Positions 10,133 to 18,360 of a DNA stretch of 64,000 nucleotides are shown piece after piece. A model generated the notes under the pieces. It worked only from the letters and a program-made list of their open reading frames with translations. It was not told where the DNA came from and did no database searches. The stretch's first letter is position 1, and each line of letters opens with the position of its first letter. The position numbers were made by a program, and so were the translations under genes. The stretch spans positions 24,273 to 88,272 of the forward strand of contig JABSOZ010000020.1 in assembly GCA_013215295.1 (NCBI GenBank), given 5' to 3'. The stretch comes from Colwellia sp. GTDB lineage: Bacteria; Pseudomonadota; Gammaproteobacteria; Enterobacterales; Alteromonadaceae.

Positions 10133-11062
10133 ATGATGAACAGTCAAACAGTAACCGCTGCAAATATAGAAGAAGCTAGTCTACTCGAACAACACGTGAA
10201 ACAACCTGCAATTAAGAAAGGTTGGGTAAGGGCCCTAGTTGGCTTTATTATTATTAGTATTTTTTCCAGCCTTGGTGCAATACCCTTTGTTATTACAGGA
10301 ACAATTACTCCTGAAATGATGGAAATGTCTGCTAGCGCTCTATTTAACAGCATTGGCGTGAACATGATGTTTGCTTTCATGTTGTTTCAATTTATCGGCG
10401 CATTGTTTGCTATTTTTATCTTTCGTAAGTTTGTTGATAGACGATCGTTTATATCGTTAGGTTTCGAATTATCTCACCACAAAGCTGACGCAATGAAAGG
10501 GTTAGTCTGGGGAGCTGCTTTAATATCAGTAGGTTTCCTTGCTCTTTATATCTTCGACTTCATCTCAATTATTGAAACTGATTTTGGTGCCATTCAATGG
10601 TTGAGCTATCTCGCCTTTTTTGCTGTTGTTGCTTTCAATGAAGAAATATTAGTCCGTGGTTATATACTGACAAATTTAATGGCTTCAATGAACAAATATT
10701 GGGCGTTAATCGTTTCTGCATTATTGTTTTCTGTTATGCATTTAGCTAACGATAATACTTCGTTAATATCGACCGTTAACCTCTTTTTAGCGGGTATCAT
10801 GTTAGGTATGTACACGATTCATAAACGTAACTTATGGTTCCCTATTGCAATGCATTTCACTTGGAACTTTTTTCAAGGTCCCCTGCTTGGTTTTGAAGTC
10901 AGTGGTACTAGAATGGACAGTGTTATCAGCCAACAAGTGTCAGGAAACGCATTAATTACCGGTGGTGAATTTGGCTTTGAAGGTTCATTATTACTTACCG
11001 TTATGATGATTGTTTCAACAGCTTATATCCACTTTACCTATAAAAACACAGCCAAAGTTTAA
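10133..11062 (+). CDS. CPBP-family intramembrane metalloprotease (Abi/CAAX type)
   Basis: 309 aa, about seven or eight membrane helices. The conserved glutamic-protease motifs are present: E170-E171-x3-R175 (NEEILVRGY), H203 (FSVMHL) and H241-x3-N245 (HFTWNFF). The family includes Rce1 prenyl proteases and bacteriocin self-immunity or membrane-remodelling proteins. It is the first gene of a cassette with a small membrane protein and a LytS-type kinase, downstream of a LytTR-type site. Its expression is therefore probably controlled by the response regulator at 14992. Substrate unknown. Confidence 0.85.
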   Translation: MMNSQTVTAANIEEASLLEQHVKQPAIKKGWVRALVGFIIISIFSSLGAIPFVITGTITPEMMEMSASALFNSIGVNMMFAFMLFQFIGALFAIFIFRKFVDRRSFISLGFELSHHKADAMKGLVWGAALISVGFLALYIFDFISIIETDFGAIQWLSYLAFFAVVAFNEEILVRGYILTNLMASMNKYWALIVSALLFSVMHLANDNTSLISTVNLFLAGIMLGMYTIHKRNLWFPIAMHFTWNFFQGPLLGFEVSGTRMDSVISQQVSGNALITGGEFGFEGSLLLTVMMIVSTAYIHFTYKNTAKV

Positions 11063-11076
11063 TAAGTAATAACGAT

Positions 11077-11295
11077 ATGGTGCTCTTACTTTCGCTCATG
11101 CCCATCATTGCATGGATAATTCTCTTTTTAGTTTTGCTCGTTAGCTTTTCATATTTATATGTACATTATAAAAACTGGGGGAAAGTCGCCATGGGTAGCA
11201 TGCTGATTTTAGTGTTGATTGGCATAGGATCATGGCATTATCACACTGCTGAATATGACACCAAAATAAGTGAAGTCACTAAAAACTCACCGTAA
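11077..11295 (+). CDS. Small membrane protein, unknown function
   Basis: 72 aa. Two predicted membrane helices (about 3-28 and 36-56), then a short polar tail. It starts 14 bases after the CPBP gene, so it is almost certainly in the same transcript. No family is recognised. A strong hairpin follows and probably separates it from the kinase gene. Confidence 0.6.
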   Translation: MVLLLSLMPIIAWIILFLVLLVSFSYLYVHYKNWGKVAMGSMLILVLIGIGSWHYHTAEYDTKISEVTKNSP

Positions 11296-11307
11296 CTTGA
11301 AAAACGA

Positions 11308-11349
11308 ATAGATCAAAGCAAGCAAGAAAAAATTATTGCTTTGATCTAT
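11308..11349. terminator. Perfect 14-bp hairpin after the small membrane protein gene
   Basis: ATAGATCAAAGCAA (11308-11321) pairs exactly with TTGCTTTGATCTAT (11336-11349), 14-base loop. No U-tract follows on the plus strand, so it could attenuate rather than fully terminate transcription into the kinase gene at 11415. Confidence 0.5.
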
Positions 11350-11414
11350 CAACATACAAACAAACCTGTGTTAGCATCGTCATAAATCTAATCAAGTCAC
11401 AAAAAATTAACCGT

Positions 11415-12425
11415 ATGAAAACGAGTAAAAGCTATTATTTTTGCCAGTTAATTGGAACGTTATTGTTCTTTAGTTTTCTCATGTTCAGCGCCATAATCAC
11501 TAAAGAAGGTGATGTTTTTACTGATGAATTACTGAAGTTTATTAAAAGTATAACCGTCTCTCTTTTAGCCACTCATTTTATACTGCGGGCCTATATAAAA
11601 AAGCATAATAAAAATAGTCAGTCGTCTTTAAAAATATACAGTGTCGCAATAATTTTCACTGCAATTGTCGCCACATTAACAGGTGTTGCTTGGGGCCTTG
11701 CTTTTGGCGAAGCAGAAAAATCTTATTTGTCCGTTGAATATGTATTAATGAATATCAGTGTTTACTTAGTTCTGTATTCATTATGGGCCGCCCTATATTT
11801 AGCGATCACTTCAAATCGAGAACGTATTCAGCTTCGCCGTCAGTTACGCGATCAAGAGTTATCCAGCTTGATGAATCAAATAAACCCGCATTTTTTATTT
11901 AATTCACTTAATACCATTCGCGGGATGATCTACGAAGATAAAGATAAATCAGCTGAGCTAGTCACCAAACTCTCGACACTTTTTCGTTATAATTTATCAA
12001 CAGACACTAAAGCCCATACGAGCTTAGGCGCTGAACTAAAAATCTGTGAGCATTATTTAGCCATTGAGGAAATCCGTTTAGGTGATCGCTTAAAAGTTAA
12101 CTTTTCTGTATCGAAAGAGAGTGAATCGGCTAAGATCCCCACAATGTGTTTATTAACCTTAATTGAAAATGCCATTAAACACGGTATCGCAAATTTACAA
12201 AAAGGTGGTACAGTTACCTTAGTGAGTAAAGTTGAGCATAATAAATTATTAATCGAGGTCAACAACCCTTACCAAGAAGATTTAGTAAAGTCTGGCACAA
12301 AAGTAGGCTTGAAAAATTTGAAGCAAAGAATTGAGCTTATCTTTGGCACGCAAGGAAAGTTAACGCAACAAAGTTCAGGAAATACTTTTAGTGTTTCTCT
12401 TTCTTTACCTTTCGAAATAAGCTGA
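11415..12425 (+). CDS. LytS/YehU-type sensor histidine kinase (copy 1)
   Basis: 336 aa. Four predicted membrane helices (about 12-28, 45-60, 75-95 and 110-132), a short linker, then the His_kinase domain with phospho-acceptor H159 in NQINPHFLFNSLNTIRG. A HATPase domain follows (N-box ENAIKHG; GLKNLKQRI near the end). It has no extracytoplasmic sensor domain, so it probably senses within the membrane. It has no cognate regulator beside it. The single LytTR regulator at 14992 follows a close paralogue of this kinase (13944-14999), and the catalytic halves are nearly identical. Confidence 0.87.
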   Translation: MKTSKSYYFCQLIGTLLFFSFLMFSAIITKEGDVFTDELLKFIKSITVSLLATHFILRAYIKKHNKNSQSSLKIYSVAIIFTAIVATLTGVAWGLAFGEAEKSYLSVEYVLMNISVYLVLYSLWAALYLAITSNRERIQLRRQLRDQELSSLMNQINPHFLFNSLNTIRGMIYEDKDKSAELVTKLSTLFRYNLSTDTKAHTSLGAELKICEHYLAIEEIRLGDRLKVNFSVSKESESAKIPTMCLLTLIENAIKHGIANLQKGGTVTLVSKVEHNKLLIEVNNPYQEDLVKSGTKVGLKNLKQRIELIFGTQGKLTQQSSGNTFSVSLSLPFEIS

Positions 12426-12476
12426 TAATCCGGCGATTCCCTAAGACTCAAACCTCATTTTGAAAGATTACTGATA

Positions 12477-12641
12477 TATATACCCGTAATCATTCAAACT
12501 GCTCGTTTTTATAAAGCTAAAAGTTTCAACTAATGCGTTGCATTCAATCCCAATAGCAAGCTATTACTCAATCATGCGCCTTGTAGCTAAAATTTTTAGT
12601 CATTCTAAAACTCAAGCATTTCCAATGTTCACGGGTATATA
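12477..12641. mobile_element. 165-bp non-coding element with 11-bp terminal inverted repeats (MITE-like)
   Basis: TATATACCCGT (12477-12487) and ACGGGTATATA (12631-12641) are exact reverse complements. The interior has no ORF but has a small inner palindrome (AATAGC-AA-GCTATT). Size and ends fit a MITE or an intergenic repeat. The right end directly abuts the LytTR-type site, so insertion may have replaced or created promoter sequence. Confidence 0.55.
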
Positions 12642-12669
12642 ACCACTCATCATTTTTTCTAACCGTTCG
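12642..12669 (+). promoter_or_regulatory. LytTR-type direct-repeat binding site 2
   Basis: ACCACTCA (12642-12649), exactly 13 bases, then CCGTTCG (12663-12669, continuing TC). The first half is an exact fit to the BtsR-type half-site. The second half, CCGTTCGTC, equals the AlgR-type core I remember. Same spacing as site 1 (20 bases repeat to repeat), about 100 bases before the ATG at 12768. Confidence 0.68.
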
Positions 12670-12767
12670 TCACTTTTTACCTTTTTCATCTATTTGACCC
12701 TGTATTCTTGTTATCACTTAAGAAGCATAGCGCTCAAAAATTTGAAGCCTTTTGAAAGGAACAAAAA

Positions 12768-12965
12768 ATGACAACATTTAAAATGATTTTCGCCGTAGTA
12801 GGTTCATTGATTTTTCTAGGTCTTTTTTCTGCAGGTTTTAGTTCTGCACAAAATCAAGAAATGCCCTCAATGGTCTGTGAAAGTAAAACCAACACCCAGG
12901 AAATTAGCTTAATAAGTTTGACTTGTATAACGACTAGCAATAACCAATCTATTGGAAAAGGATAA
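12768..12965 (+). CDS. Small secreted or membrane-anchored protein, unknown
   Basis: 65 aa. The first 27 residues form a signal peptide or single membrane helix (ending near FSSAQ), followed by a short tail with two cysteines (C38, C53). A very good AAAGGAAC ribosome site lies before the ATG. It is the first gene after LytTR-type site 2 and is followed at once by a 14-codon hydrophobic ORF and a CPBP gene. No family recognised. Confidence 0.55.
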   Translation: MTTFKMIFAVVGSLIFLGLFSAGFSSAQNQEMPSMVCESKTNTQEISLISLTCITTSNNQSIGKG

Positions 12966-12970
12966 ATATT

Positions 12971-13015
12971 ATGCCTATTTTACTTTTAATTATACTCATT
13001 ATCGTTTTATATTAA
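12971..13015 (+). CDS. Putative 14-residue hydrophobic micropeptide
   Basis: ATG to TAA encodes MPILLLIILIIVLY, a bare membrane helix. An AAAAGGA ribosome site lies 8 bases upstream, overlapping the end of the previous small gene. It sits between that gene and the CPBP gene in the same direction. Length and composition resemble KdpF-like or other membrane micropeptides. Coding is not provable from sequence alone. Confidence 0.35.
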   Translation: MPILLLIILIIVLY

Positions 13016-13048
13016 TCGCTTAATACCGAATACAGCACAAGGAAAATA

Positions 13049-13840
13049 ATGCCAACCCTTATTGAGAGTCCACACGTAGAGATTATGCCAAATGAAATCA
13101 ATAAACCTTGGAGCGCTAAAGCAACTTTAGGTTTAACCTTGTTGATTTTCATCCTCTACTTTCTTGTATCAATAATCGTTCTTGGCATAGCGGCGGGTAT
13201 AGAAATCGCCACATCAGATATAAATTCAGAAAATATGTTAGAGGTTGGAGCAAGTATTAGCCAACAGTTAGCACTCGACGGTGACTTTAACGCGATTAAT
13301 TATCTATTAACGGCTTTATGTTTATCCCCCCTCATTTTCACCTTTGCGAATAGAAAAAAAATAACAACGGCAGCTGCTTATTTAGGTTTTGATAAACGTC
13401 CAAACAGATCGACTTTTATTAACTTTAACTTAGCCATATTCGGCTATTTTATATTCTCATATTTTGCCTCAAGCGCCTTATCCATTCAAACACCACAAAG
13501 TATGATCGACATTTATAACTCCACAGATTATCTTTGGTTGTTATTTATTGCTGTCGTGCTCGCAGCACCCATTTTTGAAGAACTTCTTTTTCGCGGTTTT
13601 ATTTATAAGGGATTAGCAAGTTCCCCTTTAGGTATTATTGGTAGCATTATTATCACCAGTATTTTATTTACATTGATTCATTCTGGTCAATACGATTTAT
13701 CCTTACTGATAATATTATTCCCCTTAGCCGTTATTATTGGTTTATCTCGCTATCGAAGCGGCGGTATATATTTACCGATTTATTTACACTTTGTGAACAA
13801 CTTATATTCTTCGGTACATATGTACTTATTGATGAATTAA
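13049..13840 (+). CDS. CPBP-family intramembrane metalloprotease (second copy)
   Basis: 263 aa, multi-pass. Motifs E177-E178-x3-R182 (FEELLFRGF), H211 (LIHSGQ) and a late HFVNN. An AAGGA ribosome site precedes the ATG. It is quite different in sequence from the CPBP protein at 10133, but sits in the same position relative to a LytS kinase and a LytTR-type site. This suggests parallel cassettes rather than a recent duplication of the protease. Confidence 0.85.
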   Translation: MPTLIESPHVEIMPNEINKPWSAKATLGLTLLIFILYFLVSIIVLGIAAGIEIATSDINSENMLEVGASISQQLALDGDFNAINYLLTALCLSPLIFTFANRKKITTAAAYLGFDKRPNRSTFINFNLAIFGYFIFSYFASSALSIQTPQSMIDIYNSTDYLWLLFIAVVLAAPIFEELLFRGFIYKGLASSPLGIIGSIIITSILFTLIHSGQYDLSLLIILFPLAVIIGLSRYRSGGIYLPIYLHFVNNLYSSVHMYLLMN

Positions 13841-13943
13841 ATTAGGACTATAGCGACTTTGTTTATACCCTTTAACGCGATAGCCGTTATATACTGTCTA
13901 TCTATTATATAAAATACTAAAATCGACAAAGAAAGCGATAACA

Positions 13944-14999
13944 ATGACTGAAAAAAAAGAATCTAATACTGCTTATTATATTTGCCAATTCCTCGGCTTA
14001 TGCTTTGTGCTAGGTACCGCTATGTTCGGGCTATATTTCGACCCTCAGTTTCAAGCCCCGGAATTCCAAAATTCGGCATTGGATTATTTCTTTAAGAACA
14101 CGCTTTCTTATACCTCGGCCATTTTATTAACCCATTACTTGCTTCGTAAATATCAACTTAAAAACCAAGAAACGACATTAAGTACTTTCTTAAAAGTCAT
14201 TTTTCAATGTGCGCTAATTTCTACTGCATTCGACAAATTATTAGAATGGGCTTTTACCCTTCCTCTTCCTGACATTTTTATTTATCACTATGGACTCATC
14301 GTCGAACTCACTCTCTACATACTGATAAATTCAATATTCTTTTTTATTTGGAGCTTTCTCTATTTAACCATTACTTCAATAAGAGACCGGAGAAAACTAG
14401 CCGATCAAGTAAAAGAACAGCAACTTGCCAGCTTAATGAACCAAATAAATCCGCACTTCTTATTTAACTCATTAAATACAATTCGTGGAATGATATACGA
14501 AGACGAAGATAAAGCTGCAGAGCTAATTACTCAGCTGTCTACCTTATTTCGCTATAACTTATCAACAGACACCAAAGCTTATACTTCCCTAGGTAAAGAG
14601 CTTGATGTTTGCCAACATTATTTAGCCATTGAAGATATACGCTTAGGCGACCGACTTCGTATTGATCTGAACATATCACCTGAAAGCAAAAATGCTAAAA
14701 TTCCTACTATGGGTTTATTAACCATTGTTGAAAATGCGATAAAACATGGTATAGCCCATTTGAAAAATGGCGGCACCTTAACGTTAAATAGCAAAATAGA
14801 AAATAATATGGTAATTATTGATGTTATTAACCCTTATCAGTCCGATTTAGTTAAATCGGGCACCAAGGTGGGATTAAAAAACTTAACCCAACGAATTGAG
14901 CTGATTTTTGGTAAGCAAGGTATGCTAAGCCAAGAAACAGACCACGATACTTTTCATGTGAATATGAGTTTGCCTTATGAACCTATCAAAAATGGATAA
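13944..14999 (+). CDS. LytS/YehU-type sensor histidine kinase (copy 2)
   Basis: 351 aa. Four membrane helices in the first 145 residues, phospho-acceptor H171 in NQINPHFLFNSL, N-box ENAIKHGIAHL, and a C-terminal ATP-binding domain. From about residue 150 it runs almost parallel to the kinase at 11415. The membrane halves diverge, so the two kinases probably read different signals. Its last codons overlap the start of the LytTR regulator gene, so the two are translationally coupled. Confidence 0.88.
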   Translation: MTEKKESNTAYYICQFLGLCFVLGTAMFGLYFDPQFQAPEFQNSALDYFFKNTLSYTSAILLTHYLLRKYQLKNQETTLSTFLKVIFQCALISTAFDKLLEWAFTLPLPDIFIYHYGLIVELTLYILINSIFFFIWSFLYLTITSIRDRRKLADQVKEQQLASLMNQINPHFLFNSLNTIRGMIYEDEDKAAELITQLSTLFRYNLSTDTKAYTSLGKELDVCQHYLAIEDIRLGDRLRIDLNISPESKNAKIPTMGLLTIVENAIKHGIAHLKNGGTLTLNSKIENNMVIIDVINPYQSDLVKSGTKVGLKNLTQRIELIFGKQGMLSQETDHDTFHVNMSLPYEPIKNG

Positions 15000-15714
15000 A
15001 CCACTCAATGCCATCATCATCGATGATGAACGAATGGCACGCCAAGAATTACTGCGCTTATTAAAAAAACACCCAAATATAAATATAGTTGCTCAAGCAG
15101 AGAATATAGATCAGGGATATGATGAAATTGAAAAGCATCAACCGGATATTATATTCTTAGATATTGAAATGCCCGGCGGCACAGGCTTAACGTTAGCAGA
15201 AAAACTTAAAGGTGAAATTCCTATTGTTTTTTGCACGGCTTATGACGAGTTTGCCGTTGACGCTTTTGCGCTTAATGCCATCGACTATTTAGTAAAACCC
15301 ATCGTTCCAGAACGTTTAGCTGAAACTATAAACAAATTTTCAGCACGTGAAGTTGTCACCGAAGAACCACTACTTAATGATGACTTTAAGCTGATGGTTA
15401 AGTTTGGCGACCATATGAAAATAATACGTTTAGGTGATATCTCTCGCTTTGAAAGTATCGGAAATCATGCCGCAATTTATACATCGCAAGGAAAAGCTTA
15501 TTTACACAGCTCTTTAAACAAAATTGAAGCGAGGCTTGATACCAACACTTATTTTCGTGCTAGCCGCGTCGACATACTTCGTCTTGATTCTATAGAAAAG
15601 CTAGAACAAACCGTTAACTACGGCTTGATCGCACAAATGACAAACAATATGGAAGTGGAAATTTCTCGTCGCCAAGCGAGTAAATTGAAAGCACAATTGG
15701 GTTTCCCCGTGTAA
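14992..15714 (+). CDS. LytTR-family response regulator (AlgR/BtsR type)
   Basis: 240 aa from the ATG at 14992, which overlaps the kinase stop by 8 bases; an in-frame ATG at 14977 would add five residues. Receiver domain with acidic pair DDE and phospho-acceptor D57 (FLDIEMPG), then a LytTR DNA-binding domain from about residue 130 (MVKFGDHMKIIRLGDI ... FRASRVDILRLDSIEKLE). It is the only LytTR protein seen here, so it is the natural partner of both LytS kinases and of the direct-repeat sites at 10015 and 12642. Confidence 0.88.
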   Translation: MDKPLNAIIIDDERMARQELLRLLKKHPNINIVAQAENIDQGYDEIEKHQPDIIFLDIEMPGGTGLTLAEKLKGEIPIVFCTAYDEFAVDAFALNAIDYLVKPIVPERLAETINKFSAREVVTEEPLLNDDFKLMVKFGDHMKIIRLGDISRFESIGNHAAIYTSQGKAYLHSSLNKIEARLDTNTYFRASRVDILRLDSIEKLEQTVNYGLIAQMTNNMEVEISRRQASKLKAQLGFPV

Positions 15715-15744
15715 TTAGCGACACTTTTCATATCAAAATTATGC

Positions 15745-15795
15745 AGTTAAATAATATTGTTCAATTTACAGCTTGATCAAGTACATTATTTAACT
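15745..15795. repeat. 11-bp inverted repeat in the M61 peptidase promoter region
   Basis: AGTTAAATAAT (15745-15755) and ATTATTTAACT (15785-15795) are exact reverse complements with 29 bases between. It lies 35 bases upstream of the peptidase ATG; it may be an operator or a weak terminator of the LytTR gene. Confidence 0.4.
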
Positions 15796-15829
15796 AAACT
15801 AGTGCGATTAAACTTTATTAGGAATAAAC

Positions 15830-17680
15830 ATGAGAACTGTTCTCTCAATATTATTAACTTGGCTGGTTTTAAGTAATCAGCAAGTATTGGCTAAAAGCGA
15901 TACCACTTATCAAATTTCATTTGAAAATGCGGTTCACCACGAAGCTCGTATCTCTGTTACATTTCCAGAAATAGACACTCAAGTATTAACCGTACAAATG
16001 AGCCGAACGTCACCAGGACGTTATGCTTTGCATGAGTTTGCTAAGAATGTTTATAACGTCAGTGCCGTAAACAGTGTTGGCAAGCCTTTAGAGGTTACAC
16101 GACCTAATCCATATCAATGGGAAATAGCTGACCACGATGGTGAAGTAACGGTAAATTATACGTTATTTGGTGATCGCGCTGACGGTACTTATTCTCAAAT
16201 AGACAGAACACATGCTCACTTAAATATTCCTGCGACTTTCATGTGGGCTCTTGGCCATGAACAAAGGCCTGTCAAAGTAGAATTTGTGCCTTTTAGTTCG
16301 AAATGGCAAGTAGCCACTCAACTGAAAAGTACCAAAAACAAATATGTCTTCACTGCGCCAAATTTAGCTTACTTCATGGACAGCCCAACAGAACTTAGCG
16401 ATCATCAAGTAAAAAGCTGGTGGGTAAATTCAAATGGCAAAGACTATAAAATCAACTTAGCGGTTCATCATAATGGTATTGATGCTGACTTAGTTGAATT
16501 TGCCCGTAAAGCAAAAGCTATCGTTGCAGAGCAAATCAAAGTTTACGGTGAATTACCTGACTTTGATTATGGTGAATACACGTTTATTGCTTGTTATCTG
16601 CCCCATGTAAATCGTGATGGTATGGAGCACAGAAATTCAACGATTCTCACTAATACAAATTCCTTAGATGAAGGCGATTTCTCACAAATTGGCACATTAT
16701 CGCATGAGTTTTTCCATGCTTGGAATGTTGAACGAATTCGACCAAAAGCATTAGAGCCTTTTGATTTTAATGCCGCCAATATGACAACTAACTTATGGTT
16801 TGCAGAAGGCTTTACTTCTTATTACGACAAGTTAATGATCCGTCGCGCACAAGAATCAACCATTGATGAATACCTTAGCGTTTTATCCGACATAGTAAAT
16901 CAAGCGGATCAAGTGCCGGGTCGCCAATTTTTCTCTCCTGAAGGCGCCAGCATGTTAGCGACTTTTACCGATGCGGGTACCTCTATTGATAAAACAAATT
17001 TCAGCAATATCTTTTTCAGCTATTACATCTATGGCCGAGCAATGGCACTCGCTTTAGATTTATCTATTCGCGAACAATTTCCAGAAAAGTCACTTGATGA
17101 CTTTATGAAAAAAATGTGGACTGATTTTGGTAAACCTGAAATTCCATATACTCGTGACGATTTATTAACGACATTAGCCTCATTATTAGAAAATGAAGCA
17201 TTTGCTAAACACTTCTTTAAACAGCACATTTATGGTCAAGTAAAGCCTGATTACGCGCCGCTTTTAGACAAGGCTGGATTAAAAATAGTTAAAGCCAAAG
17301 AAGATGAGGCTTTTCTAGGCCGCATAAAATTTAATTTTAAGGGCGAAGCTGCAATTATATCGAAACCTATAACTTTCGGCTCGCCTCTTTATAAAGCAGG
17401 TATTGAACGCGGCGACCAAATTATAAAATTGGGCCGTCGTGAAATACACAGTAAAGACAAATGGAATAGTGCATTAGAGCAATTTAAACCCGGTGACACC
17501 ACGACTATTGAATATAAGCAGCGTGGCGAAAAATTTAATACGACAATTACTTTTATTGAAAACCCGAAACTAAAAGTAAAAAGAATTGCAGATGAAGAAT
17601 TGAACGATGCGCAAAAAGAATTTCTTCTCGAATGGATTGGAGATGATAAACCAGAAGAAGATAAAACAGAAAAAGAGTAG
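15830..17680 (+). CDS. M61-family (glycyl aminopeptidase-like) metallopeptidase with PDZ domain
   Basis: 616 aa. Signal peptide (1-21), N-terminal beta domain, then the peptidase core. It carries the family motif GMEHRNS at 264-270, the zinc motif HEFFH at 292-296 and the third ligand E326 (FAEGFTSYY). A PDZ domain occupies about 505-585, and a charged Lys/Glu tail ends the protein. Family members are periplasmic aminopeptidases with a preference for small N-terminal residues. Single gene with its own promoter region and a hairpin after it. Confidence 0.88.
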   Translation: MRTVLSILLTWLVLSNQQVLAKSDTTYQISFENAVHHEARISVTFPEIDTQVLTVQMSRTSPGRYALHEFAKNVYNVSAVNSVGKPLEVTRPNPYQWEIADHDGEVTVNYTLFGDRADGTYSQIDRTHAHLNIPATFMWALGHEQRPVKVEFVPFSSKWQVATQLKSTKNKYVFTAPNLAYFMDSPTELSDHQVKSWWVNSNGKDYKINLAVHHNGIDADLVEFARKAKAIVAEQIKVYGELPDFDYGEYTFIACYLPHVNRDGMEHRNSTILTNTNSLDEGDFSQIGTLSHEFFHAWNVERIRPKALEPFDFNAANMTTNLWFAEGFTSYYDKLMIRRAQESTIDEYLSVLSDIVNQADQVPGRQFFSPEGASMLATFTDAGTSIDKTNFSNIFFSYYIYGRAMALALDLSIREQFPEKSLDDFMKKMWTDFGKPEIPYTRDDLLTTLASLLENEAFAKHFFKQHIYGQVKPDYAPLLDKAGLKIVKAKEDEAFLGRIKFNFKGEAAIISKPITFGSPLYKAGIERGDQIIKLGRREIHSKDKWNSALEQFKPGDTTTIEYKQRGEKFNTTITFIENPKLKVKRIADEELNDAQKEFLLEWIGDDKPEEDKTEKE

Positions 17681-17713
17681 CTCTGTAAAACTATTTATCC
17701 ATTGTTAATAAAC

Positions 17714-17743
17714 AAGGGGATTAATTTAATCATTAATTCCCTT
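17714..17743 (+). terminator. Hairpin terminator after M61 peptidase gene
   Basis: AAGGGGATTAAT (17714-17725) pairs with ATTAATTCCCTT (17732-17743) with one mismatch, 6-base loop, 34 bases after the stop. The U-tract is weak. Confidence 0.55.
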
Positions 17744-17925
17744 ATTTACAAAGAATTACCATAAAAACAACATCTAGTTAGAATAACAAAAAAAAATTGC
17801 ACAAATGAGAACTCTTATCAGCAAAGCCCTTTCTTTATTGTATTAATAAGTTGTAATATACAAAGCATAATTGATGTTTTACTTTAAAGTAATGTTCCTT
17901 TTAAAGTCTATTTATAGGATTTTTT

Positions 17926-18360
17926 GTGTCGTATTCCCAAGAAAAAATTGAAGAATTTACTCACCCTGTTATTTGTTTACTCGGTGACCAACTTTCATGG
18001 CGTTGGGAAGATAAATTTTCAGTCATGTTATCTGAATTTTCACGTAACAAAAAAGATAAAACCCTCGCTGCACTCCGTCTGCAATTTCAACACGAATGGA
18101 ATAAAAAGACGATAAAAAAAGCACCAACTGAAATCAAAGACCACTTAGGTCCTTTGATCAAACTCAATAAAGACCAACTTATATTGGCTTGCCCTGCAAC
18201 TGACTCAACACCAGCTATGATTGCATTATGGTGGCCGTGGGGTCACGGTGGTACATACTCATTACGTTTAACCCTATTAGATGCCCCATATGAATATAAT
18301 GAAGCTTCAGCTAATGATGGCAATTTGTTTAAACGTTTAAAGAATTATTTCGCTTTATAA
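17926..18360 (+). CDS. Uncharacterised 144-aa cytoplasmic protein
   Basis: The start is a GTG. It has no signal peptide or membrane helix. Aromatic and charged content is high, with notable segments LLGDQLSWRWED near the N-terminus and WWPWGHGGTYSLRL at about 98-111. I do not recognise a family. Codon use and length suggest a real gene. A short AGGA lies upstream, and it ends convergently, overlapping the stop of the next minus-strand gene by 6 bases. Confidence 0.6.
   Translation: MSYSQEKIEEFTHPVICLLGDQLSWRWEDKFSVMLSEFSRNKKDKTLAALRLQFQHEWNKKTIKKAPTEIKDHLGPLIKLNKDQLILACPATDSTPAMIALWWPWGHGGTYSLRLTLLDAPYEYNEASANDGNLFKRLKNYFAL

Larger units (their letters stand above)
12426..12767. other. Intergenic region with TIR element and LytTR site
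   Basis: 342 bases. About half is an element bounded by 11-bp inverted repeats (12477-12641). Immediately after it come a LytTR-type site (12642-12669) and the promoter region of the next small gene. No other ORF is credible. Confidence 0.6.

Noticed and set aside
12477..12641. CRISPR array or attachment site in the repeat region
   Set aside because: Only two inverted ends with no periodic direct repeats, no spacers, and no cas or integrase genes in the window.
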